Shown here: piece after piece, positions 1 through 5,069 of the stretch
Position numbering within the stretch: position 1 is the first letter of the stretch
Layout of the letters: each line of letters opens with the position of its first letter
Assembly (NCBI GenBank): GCA_021323155.1
Contig: JAJTCI010000189.1
Location: 1 to 5,974 of the forward strand
From: Chitinophagaceae bacterium
GTDB taxonomy: Bacteria; Bacteroidota; Bacteroidia; Chitinophagales; Chitinophagaceae
Reading direction: 5' to 3'
Length of the DNA stretch: 5,974 bases
Made by a program: the position numbers and the translations under genes
The notes under the pieces: generated by a model
Databases searched by the model: none
Seen by the model: only the letters and a program-made list of their open reading frames with translations
What the model was told of the DNA's origin: nothing

Positions 1-1
1 T

Positions 2-133
2 AAAAAGGTCGCTAACTTCTCTATTCCCAGGATGGGCGTGGTGAAAGTAGTGATCGGTGTGTTCATTATCTGGGCGGCAGTGGGTGTAGGGGAACTGTTC
101 GATAAAATAGAACTGATGTGCAACAGCCTGTAA
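2..133 (+). CDS. 3' end of a small membrane protein gene, paralog of the gene at 480-770 (partial, start outside window)
   Basis: An open frame enters from the left edge and ends at TAA 131-133, giving the last 43 residues of a protein. The visible part has a short charged/polar stretch, one hydrophobic segment (about residues 12-30 of the fragment, around VVIGVFIIWAAVGV) and a tail ending in CNSL. It aligns without gaps to the C-terminus of the protein at 480-770 over 39 residues, with 13 identities by eye, including the shared W in the helix, a G-V/L-D pattern and the final NSL. The two are therefore probably paralogs in one operon: only 42 bases separate this stop from the next start at 176. 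The function is unknown. No domain is recognised and the missing N-terminus prevents a better call. Confidence 0.7.
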   Translation, partial: KKVANFSIPRMGVVKVVIGVFIIWAAVGVGELFDKIELMCNSL

Positions 134-175
134 AACCTTAGACAATCATACCAACAAATCAATAAAACAAACGTT

Positions 176-469
176 ATGCTTACTCAAAACAAAAGACTGG
201 TCGGGATACTCTTGGCTGCCGCGTTCCTGCTAATGATCCCGCTGATCGCGATGCAATTCGAAAACACCGGCTTTGACTGGGAATTGAATGACTTCGTCAT
301 CATGGGCGCGCTGCTCTTCGGCACCGGGCTGGTTTGCGAATTGGTATTAAGAAATGTGAAGAAACTGGAATACCGCCTCCTCGTGTGCGGCGCGGTATTG
401 CTGGTGCTCTTCCTCACCTGGGCTGAACTGGCCGTAGGTATATTCGGAACTCCATTCGCAGGAAGCTAA
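176..469 (+). CDS. Small integral membrane protein with three predicted helices, unknown function
   Basis: This 97-residue protein begins at ATG 176 and has three hydrophobic segments, about residues 8-28, 40-58 and 67-90, with a short polar loop (NTGFDWELND) between the first two and a basic loop (RNVKKLEYR) between the last two. It is therefore almost certainly an inner-membrane protein with little soluble mass. The C-terminus (WAELAVGIFGTPFAGS) looks highly conserved among Bacteroidota proteins I recall, but I know no assigned function. No Shine-Dalgarno sequence precedes the start; the upstream stretch is A-rich, as is usual for Bacteroidota. The next gene begins 10 bases after its stop, so the two are very likely co-transcribed and probably also with the partial gene on the left. 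The coding call is sound; the function is open. Confidence 0.85.
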   Translation: MLTQNKRLVGILLAAAFLLMIPLIAMQFENTGFDWELNDFVIMGALLFGTGLVCELVLRNVKKLEYRLLVCGAVLLVLFLTWAELAVGIFGTPFAGS

Positions 470-479
470 AACGCCAACC

Positions 480-770
480 ATGAATAACCACGCAAAGGCA
501 ACGTCAACACCCGTTCTGAACTGGGTACTGGGTATCCCGGTATTCATCATCGGGTTGCTGTTCATCTTCCTGGTGCATCCCGTGCCGGGTATCATCGCCA
601 TCCTGATTTCATTGATCTACCTGCCGCAGGCAAGCGTGCTGTTGCAAAGGAGATTCGGTTTCCCGGTCCCGCTCGCGGTAAAAATATTGCTGGCCATCGC
701 CGTGATCTGGTTCACGCTGGGGGTGAGTGACCTGGGAGATATATTCGACAAGTGGATGAATTCGCTTTAG
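480..770 (+). CDS. Small integral membrane protein, duplicate of the gene at the left edge, unknown function
   Basis: This 96-residue protein starts at ATG 480, 10 bases after the preceding stop, and ends at TAG 768-770. It has a short polar N-terminus and hydrophobic segments at about residues 15-32, 35-50 and 65-82; the first two are separated only by an HPVPG turn that could be a re-entrant hairpin. The tail SDLGDIFDKWMNSL is amphipathic. Its last 39 residues match the end of the partial protein at 2-133 (shared F..P, VK, IW, GV, L.D and NSL), so the operon appears to contain two paralogs flanking the unrelated protein at 176-469. No enzymatic motif is visible. It is the last plus-strand gene before the convergent response regulator, whose stop lies 33 bases away. 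Confidence 0.85.
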   Translation: MNNHAKATSTPVLNWVLGIPVFIIGLLFIFLVHPVPGIIAILISLIYLPQASVLLQRRFGFPVPLAVKILLAIAVIWFTLGVSDLGDIFDKWMNSL

Positions 771-788
771 CGATCGCCGGAGATTAAA

Positions 789-825
789 GGCAACGGTAAT
801 TGTCAGCAATACGGTGATCGTTGCC
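789..825 (-). terminator. Hairpin at the end of the response-regulator gene, possible weak terminator
   Basis: A perfect 7-bp inverted repeat (GGCAACG at 789-795, CGTTGCC at 819-825) encloses a second imperfect stem (796-802 with 807-812, TCAG loop). Read on the minus strand it is followed by TTTAATCT, a weak U-rich tail. It overlaps the last codons of the minus-strand gene ending at 803. On the plus strand nothing resembling a T-run follows. The stem is seen directly; the terminator function is a guess. Confidence 0.28.
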
Positions 826-1222
826 GGAGCAGGTTCAGTATATCGGTCGCGATCTGCGTGTATTCAGTCATGCGAACGGGCTTCCGCAGAAAGCGTTCAC
901 AACCCAGTGCCGCGCAATGGTCTTCATCCTGCTGGCGAAGCGACGCTGTTAACACTACTACCGGTATGGCGCGGTAGGATGGATCCTGTTTCATTTCACT
1001 GAGTACTTCCAGCCCGGTTTTAAACGGCATGTTCAAGTCGAGTATGACCAGCTCCGGCAAGCGGCCGTGCGCTTTCATCCGTGTCAGTTGCTCCAGTAGT
1101 GTCAGGCCGTTGGAAAATACTGAAATATCCCCTCCAAAGGAATTATTCATTAGCGCCTCTTTCATAAAAGCGGCGTCTTCCTGATCGTCCTCAGTAATAA
1201 GGACCTGGCAGATTTTTGTCAT
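803..1222 (-). CDS. Single-domain (CheY/Rcp1-like) response regulator
   Basis: This 139-residue protein consists of one receiver domain with no output domain. Visible receiver landmarks are the acidic pair E11/D12 (LITEDDQED), the phospho-acceptor D62 in VILDLNMPFKTG, the switch residue T92 in VVVLTAS and the invariant K114 in RKPV. The long insertion between helix 1 and D62 resembles regulators such as cyanobacterial Rcp1, which serve phytochrome-type histidine kinases. The start is placed at ATG 1222. An in-frame ATG at 1276 would add a non-conserved tail and would lie upstream of the promoter at 1262-1295. The gene diverges from the hydrolase/histidine kinase pair beginning at 1318, so it is a likely phosphorylation partner of that kinase (inference). 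With no DNA-binding domain, it must act through protein contacts or a phosphorelay. Confidence 0.92.
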   Translation of the reverse strand: MTKICQVLITEDDQEDAAFMKEALMNNSFGGDISVFSNGLTLLEQLTRMKAHGRLPELVILDLNMPFKTGLEVLSEMKQDPSYRAIPVVVLTASLRQQDEDHCAALGCERFLRKPVRMTEYTQIATDILNLLRQRSPYC

Positions 1223-1261
1223 GGTTAGCGAATGAGAATAATGCGTGATTATCCCGTGCGA

Positions 1262-1295
1262 CAAATATAACCGCATATCTTTATCGCCTTCAAAA
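1262..1295 (-). promoter_or_regulatory. Bacteroidota-type promoter for the response regulator
   Basis: On the minus strand TTTTG (1295-1291) is followed after 21 bases by TATATTTG (1269-1262), a full match to the Bacteroidota -33/-7 consensus TTTG-N19-21-TAnnTTTG. Transcription would begin near 1255, giving a leader of roughly 30 bases before ATG 1222. This also argues against the upstream ATG at 1276 as start codon. Confidence 0.6.
1276..1283 (+). promoter_or_regulatory. Candidate -7 element for the hydrolase/kinase unit
   Basis: TATCTTTA at 1276-1283 matches TAnnTTTG at all but the last base and would give a leader of about 30 bases before ATG 1318. No good -33 TTTG lies at the expected distance, so the call is weak. 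A second near-match, TAAAATTG at 1304-1311, sits too close to the start unless the message is leaderless. The element lies inside the spacer of the opposing promoter at 1262-1295. Confidence 0.35.
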
Positions 1296-1317
1296 ACACC
1301 TATTAAAATTGCTGACC

Positions 1318-2136
1318 ATGCCAGACCAGGATGTTTTCAAAAGAAACAATATACAGATAATGGGAGAAGGCGAGGTGCCGATGGTATTCGCACACGGCTT
1401 TGGATGTGACCAGAATATGTGGCGATTTGTATGGCCTGCATTCGCTAAGGATTACAAGATCATACTGTTTGATTACGTTGGTTCGGGCAAATCAGACATT
1501 GCCGCTTATAACGCGGAAAGGTATTCAGATCTCAACGGCTACGCCCAGGATGTGATCGATGTTTGTAAAGCGACCAATTCCAAAGGATCCGTTTTCGTAG
1601 GCCACTCGGTGAGCGCGATCATAGGCATCCTGGCTTCGTTGAAGGCCCCGGAATATTTTAGCAAACTGGTACTAGTTGGCCCTTCACCAAGGTACATCAA
1701 CGACCTGCCTAATTATGTAGGTGGGTTTGAAAGGAAAGATATCGAGGAGCTCCTGCATACGATGGAGTCTAATTATATCGGGTGGGCGAATTTTTTAGCT
1801 CCTGCGATCATGAAAAATCCCGAGAAGCCCGAACTGGCAGGTGAACTCACTGAGAGCTTCTGTTCTACCGACCCGGTGATCGCGCGCCGCTTCGCGGAGG
1901 CGACGTTCTTTTCGGACAACCGGTCGGACCTGGCAAAGGTTAAGCACCCTTCATTGATCATGCAGTGTTCGGAGGATATCATTGCGCCCAATGAAGTGGG
2001 TGAGTACCTGCACCGCAACCTTCCGGGAAGTACCCTGCAGGTAATGAAAGCGACGGGTCACTGTCCGCATATGAGTGCGCCGGAAGAAACCATTGAAATC
2101 ATCCATAACTACCTTCGGGACGTAAACCTGAATTAG
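1318..2136 (+). CDS. rsbQ: RsbQ-type alpha/beta hydrolase (signalling hydrolase partner of a PAS protein)
   Basis: This 272-residue cytoplasmic alpha/beta hydrolase has the RsbQ hallmarks: oxyanion region HGFGCDQ (26-32), DYVGSGKSD (52-60), nucleophile elbow GHSVS with Ser97, Asp220 in CSEDIIAP and His248 in GHCPHMS. These correspond with an offset of one to the S96/D219/H247 triad of Bacillus subtilis RsbQ. Further blocks (NYIGWA, FCSTDPVIAR, FFSDNR, LVGPSP) match RsbQ as I recall it, so the similarity covers the full length. RsbQ, a relative of plant KAI2/D14, is thought to process or deliver a small hydrophobic molecule sensed by the RsbP PAS domain. The next gene, 7 bases downstream, carries just such a PAS domain. 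The start is ATG 1318; a TTG at 1309 would add three residues without support. The family call is very secure; the substrate is unknown. Confidence 0.95.
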   Translation: MPDQDVFKRNNIQIMGEGEVPMVFAHGFGCDQNMWRFVWPAFAKDYKIILFDYVGSGKSDIAAYNAERYSDLNGYAQDVIDVCKATNSKGSVFVGHSVSAIIGILASLKAPEYFSKLVLVGPSPRYINDLPNYVGGFERKDIEELLHTMESNYIGWANFLAPAIMKNPEKPELAGELTESFCSTDPVIARRFAEATFFSDNRSDLAKVKHPSLIMQCSEDIIAPNEVGEYLHRNLPGSTLQVMKATGHCPHMSAPEETIEIIHNYLRDVNLN

Positions 2137-2143
2137 CCTGGCA

Positions 2144-3331
2144 TTGATCCAAAACCACGCAATCCCTGATGAACTCCCTTGTGGTGTTGTTTCCGTAGTC
2201 GATGGAAAGATTGGCTACGCGAATGACTTTTTGTGCACGCTGCTGGGTTATGAGAATGCAGAACTGGAGCAGCAGCAGTTAGAAAAACTCTTCACTGTCT
2301 CTACCCGGATATTCTTTCAAACGCATTTCTTTCCCCTGTTGAAACTGGGCCAGGTCGTGGAGGAGGTATTCTTGTCACTTTTGTCTAAAGAAGGTCAGCA
2401 TATACCCGTGCTCGCCGCGGGGCGACAGGCCGGCAATGACTTTTACCTGGTCTTTGCCACCGTACGCAACCGGAAGAAGTACGAGGACGAGATACTTACT
2501 GCGCGTAAGGTTGCGGAAGAAGCGCTTGAAAAAAATGAAATGCTGCAACAGCTCAGGACTGAAGCCGAATTCCGCCTCGCAGAGTCGGAACGCCAGCTGG
2601 CGATGTTACGGAGGTTTAACAGCGAATACGTAGAACTCAACAAGATCATCTCGCACGACCTGCATGAACCCATCCGCAAGATGATGTTGCATACCGATAT
2701 CTTGCTCAATTCCAAAGAGCAGGACAGAAAAGAGGTGGAGTATCACCTCCGGAAGTTGAATGGGTTTTCTGCGAGAATGCGCCAGCTAACCGGCAGCTTA
2801 CAGGAATACGTTGCCATCGATACGAGCGGTGAACCGGTAACAGAGTTAGACCTGAATAGCATTATGACGGCGGCTCTTTCCGCCTCGCAGCAGAAATTCC
2901 CTGACGCAGAAGTATTGTTCAGCCCCGATAACCTTCCACGGATAGAGGGCGCCCGGAGCCAGATAGACCGTTTGTTCAGGGAAGTGTTCACCAACGCGAT
3001 CCGTTACCGTAAACGGGGCGCGCCGGCGGAAATTAAAATCCGCGTCACAGAGTTCAACGATAACATTTATAAAGAGCTCAAGGGTAAATACCGTTACGTT
3101 GACTTCGTCCGTATCGATGTTGAGGATAAAGGCCGTGGATTTGCACCGGAGTTCAATGAGTACATATTCGGCTTGTTCCAAAAACTAGATCTTGAAACGG
3201 AGGGTGCGGGATTCGGACTTTCACTTGCACGGAAGATCGTACAACGCCATAAAGGAGAACTTAATGCGCGGCCATTACCAGATGGCGCGGTATTCTCTAT
3301 TATCCTGCCGAAAAAGCAAAGGGATTCCTGA
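2144..3331 (+). CDS. PAS sensor histidine kinase with RsbP-like sensor domain
   Basis: This 395-residue soluble kinase has no membrane segment. Residues 1-108 form a PAS domain resembling that of Bacillus RsbP (PCG, YAN near 25-27, FFPLLKL at 62-68, EEV..SL, IPVL at 87-90). A charged coiled coil follows (about 109-165). The HisKA domain has phospho-acceptor His171 in ISHDLHEP. The ATPase domain has N-box Asn284 (FTNAIRYRK), G1 box D328-K-G-R-G332, F-box IFGLFQKLD (341-349) and G2 box G354-AGFG. All catalytic residues are present. In RsbP the same sensor drives a PP2C phosphatase; here the output is a kinase. The start must be non-ATG: TTG 2144 lies 7 bases after the hydrolase stop and gives an N-terminus of RsbP-like length, while the first in-frame ATG (2540) would remove the PAS domain. 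CTG 2138 and ATT 2132 are alternatives. Likely partner: the divergent receiver at 803-1222. Confidence 0.93.
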   Translation: MIQNHAIPDELPCGVVSVVDGKIGYANDFLCTLLGYENAELEQQQLEKLFTVSTRIFFQTHFFPLLKLGQVVEEVFLSLLSKEGQHIPVLAAGRQAGNDFYLVFATVRNRKKYEDEILTARKVAEEALEKNEMLQQLRTEAEFRLAESERQLAMLRRFNSEYVELNKIISHDLHEPIRKMMLHTDILLNSKEQDRKEVEYHLRKLNGFSARMRQLTGSLQEYVAIDTSGEPVTELDLNSIMTAALSASQQKFPDAEVLFSPDNLPRIEGARSQIDRLFREVFTNAIRYRKRGAPAEIKIRVTEFNDNIYKELKGKYRYVDFVRIDVEDKGRGFAPEFNEYIFGLFQKLDLETEGAGFGLSLARKIVQRHKGELNARPLPDGAVFSIILPKKQRDS

Positions 3332-3366
3332 GGCCATACCAGCGTTTTTTTATTATCCTTGCAGTG

Positions 3367-3873
3367 ATGAAATCACTGTGCCTTTTCGCCGCAATAGTTT
3401 TCCTTTCCTGGACTCCCTCCGTTAGCAGTTACAGCGACCTCGACGCGCTTTACTCGGATTTTGTGGTCATGCTGAAGCAGGATGACGAACAAAAACTCAA
3501 GGATTATTGTTTCGCCATCACCCCGGACTCATCTACGGTGGCCTGGATGAAAAAACACAATTTCAATTACCGCGGCATACCGAATGAACTGGAGGCGAAA
3601 GGATTTTCCGTCACCGCGATCGGCGAACATTATTATAAAAGGGTGCGGCCGTTTAAAGAGAAGCTCCAAAGAAATGGTCAACTCGACAACCTTGAATACC
3701 TTGGCCGTGAACGTGAAGGTGACGAATTGGTAAATGAAGAACTGGACATTCGTGGCACCGAAACATTTATCCTCCTGCGATCAGGGAGCGATACCATCCG
3801 TTGCAAGCTGGGCGAGATGTTCCGTGTGAATGGCAAATGGAAATCTTTCACCGACCCGAAACTTGGTTGGTAA
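3367..3873 (+). CDS. Secreted or periplasmic protein of unknown function
   Basis: This 168-residue protein has an N-terminal signal peptide: K2, a hydrophobic core at about 4-15, and a likely cleavage after S21 (VSS|YSDL). There is no lipobox cysteine, so it should be released into the periplasm or outside. The mature part is hydrophilic and mixed-charge with an amphipathic helical start (YSDLDALYSDFVVMLKQDDE); the C-terminal half looks beta-rich (TETFILLRSGSDTIRCKLGEMF, then NGKWKSFTDP). I do not recognise a family. ATG 3367 is chosen over the adjacent GTG 3364. It begins 35 bases after the kinase stop, close enough to share its transcript, although a T-rich stretch (3345-3351) and a near-consensus TATCCTTG (3354-3361) leave room for a separate promoter. 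Its stop codon directly abuts that of the opposing gene. Confidence 0.8.
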   Translation: MKSLCLFAAIVFLSWTPSVSSYSDLDALYSDFVVMLKQDDEQKLKDYCFAITPDSSTVAWMKKHNFNYRGIPNELEAKGFSVTAIGEHYYKRVRPFKEKLQRNGQLDNLEYLGREREGDELVNEELDIRGTETFILLRSGSDTIRCKLGEMFRVNGKWKSFTDPKLGW

Positions 3874-4095
3874 TCAATCCACGATCTCCCAACGGCCGTC
3901 TTTGTCTTTCGCGTAAGACATCCCATTGCTCATTTCGTGGATCTCCCTGCCTGACGTTTCGTCGAAATAATTGCGTTTCTCATACACCCGCACTCCATTG
4001 TTTTCCCGGCTGAGGTGCATCGTCAGCGCGTTGATGGTGGGCGACACTTCGTGCAACCATTGCTCTTCACCTTCTTTTACAAATGCCTGGCTCAT
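3874..4095 (-). CDS. Small conserved-looking cytoplasmic protein, unknown function
   Basis: This 73-residue protein runs from ATG 4095 to TGA 3876-3874. It has no signal peptide or membrane segment. It is rich in charged residues, with a helical N-terminal half (EEQWLHEVSPTINALTMHL) and a C-terminal half that looks like a small beta sheet (GVRVYEKRNYFD, then GREIHEMSNGMSY, then GRWEIV). Proteins with this pattern (start MSQAFVKEG, motif RVYEKR, EMSNG.SYA) seem familiar from other Bacteroidota, which supports a real gene, but I know no function for them. It is convergent with the secreted-protein gene on the left with no base between the stop codons, and divergent from the receptor gene on the right. 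No convincing promoter was found in the 182-base divergent gap. Confidence 0.75.
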   Translation of the reverse strand: MSQAFVKEGEEQWLHEVSPTINALTMHLSRENNGVRVYEKRNYFDETSGREIHEMSNGMSYAKDKDGRWEIVD

Positions 4096-4277
4096 ATTTT
4101 TTCTTTGAAGGACATGCCCGAAAAACCGTGCCCGCCCCTCGTGCGTCTAGCGTGTAAATTTCCGACAAGTTGATCAATGTTAAAGCGCAAATTAACCCGC
4201 TTATAGAGCTACCCGGCAGGTAAAGGATATTCACAAGGCGGCGTGCGATCTTTTGTTGTGTTTTGCGGTAGAAACAA
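4096..4277. other. Divergent intergenic region, 182 bases, no clear elements
   Basis: This gap separates the start of the 73-residue minus-strand gene from the start of the receptor gene and should hold promoters for both. No full TAnnTTTG match was found. The nearest are TAAATTTC at 4155-4162 (plus) and TTAATTTG (minus, 4195-4188), neither with a good -33 partner. No strong hairpin, repeat or RNA gene was seen. Confidence 0.5.
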
Positions 4278-5069
4278 ATGACTATGAGAATACTCCTCTT
4301 TTTAAGTGCCTTCCTGTGTACCGTGATCACCGGCTTTGCGCAGGAATCCCGTGGCCGGGTATCGGTGCAGGTGACCAACGAACAACAGCAGCCACTGGAG
4401 AATGCAACTGTAGAACTGCGACGTGCGAAAGACTCTTCCATTGTTAAGACCGCCATTGCCGATAAGAATGGCTGGGCGGAATTCGATAAAGTAAAACAGG
4501 GCAGCTACCTCGTGGTGGTGAACATGGTGAATTACGCGGCGGCCTATTCAGCGCCGGTCACTGTCTCGGCAACCGAAACTGATATCAAGCTGCCGGCGAT
4601 CGCAATGGTTGCAAAGGCGGGCAACCAGCTGGACAACGTGACCGTGTCTGCCAAGAAGCCGTTCATACAGAAACTGGTTGACCGCATCGTCGTGAATGTT
4701 GACGGAAGCATCATCAGCGCGGGCAGTACTGCGCTGGATATCCTGGAACGTTCGCCCGGCGTGACGATCGACCAGAACGACGCGATCAGCCTGCGCGGGC
4801 GCGCGGGTGTGATCATCATGATCGATGGAAAGATATCACCGATGACCGGTGCCGATCTCGCCAATTACCTGCGCGGACTACCGAGCAACGCGATCGACCG
4901 TATAGAGATCATAACGAATCCATCCGCGAAGTATGATGCGTCGGGTAACTCGGGTATCATCGACATCCGGATGAAGAAAGACCAAAGGATCGTTACGAAT
5001 GTTACCGCGACAGCAGTTTATGTCCAGGGCGTATACCCCAAAGACAACGCGGGTTTTACGCTGTCCTGA
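4278..5069 (+). CDS. TonB-dependent receptor-like outer membrane protein, N-terminal part (frame broken at its end)
   Basis: This 263-residue open piece has a signal peptide (core 5-18, likely cleavage GFA|QE after residue 21). A carboxypeptidase-regulatory-like beta-sandwich follows at about 26-110 (VQVTNEQQQPLENATVELRR, then GSYLVVVNMVNYA). Next comes a TonB plug domain at about 120-235 with the usual features: TALDILERSPGVTID, SLRGRAGVIIMIDGK, IDRIEIITNPSAKYDASGNSGIIDI. Such proteins import large substrates across the outer membrane using TonB energy. ATG 4278 is the first start; ATG 4284 would also leave a good signal peptide. The frame ends at TGA 5067-5069, just where the barrel should begin, and the barrel continues in another frame from about 5066. 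This is therefore a fragment of one larger gene rather than a complete protein. The substrate cannot be told; no SusD partner lies in the window. Confidence 0.88.
   Translation: MTMRILLFLSAFLCTVITGFAQESRGRVSVQVTNEQQQPLENATVELRRAKDSSIVKTAIADKNGWAEFDKVKQGSYLVVVNMVNYAAAYSAPVTVSATETDIKLPAIAMVAKAGNQLDNVTVSAKKPFIQKLVDRIVVNVDGSIISAGSTALDILERSPGVTIDQNDAISLRGRAGVIIMIDGKISPMTGADLANYLRGLPSNAIDRIEIITNPSAKYDASGNSGIIDIRMKKDQRIVTNVTATAVYVQGVYPKDNAGFTLS
5061..5069 (+). other. Frame break within the receptor gene
   Basis: The plug frame reads L-S-stop (CTG TCC TGA). Receptor coding resumes one base back, at CTG 5066-5068, as L-N-R-N-F-Y-K-N-G and stays open to the window end. Related receptors, as I recall them, have some 20-30 more residues (first barrel strands) between these two points. 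The junction therefore probably marks an out-of-frame deletion. A base miscall alone would not explain the missing segment. Confidence 0.75.

Noticed and set aside
814..1002. Plus-strand open frame opposite the response regulator
   Set aside because: The minus strand encodes a clear receiver domain with all key residues. The plus-strand product is an arbitrary shadow.
1223..1276. N-terminal extension of the response regulator to ATG 1276
   Set aside because: The extra 18 residues precede the normal receiver start, and the ATG lies upstream of the consensus promoter element at 1262-1269.
3332..3366. T-run after the kinase gene as an intrinsic terminator
   Set aside because: A run of T occurs at about 3345-3351, but no stable hairpin immediately precedes it. 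The next gene starts at 3367.
3866..3893. GTTGG/CCAAC inverted repeat at the convergent stops as a shared terminator
   Set aside because: The stem is only five base pairs with an 18-base loop and no T-run on either side.
4067..4456. Minus-strand open frame of 129 codons spanning the divergent gap
   Set aside because: It overlaps both the 73-residue gene and the receptor signal peptide and regulatory-like domain. Its product is unlike a real protein.
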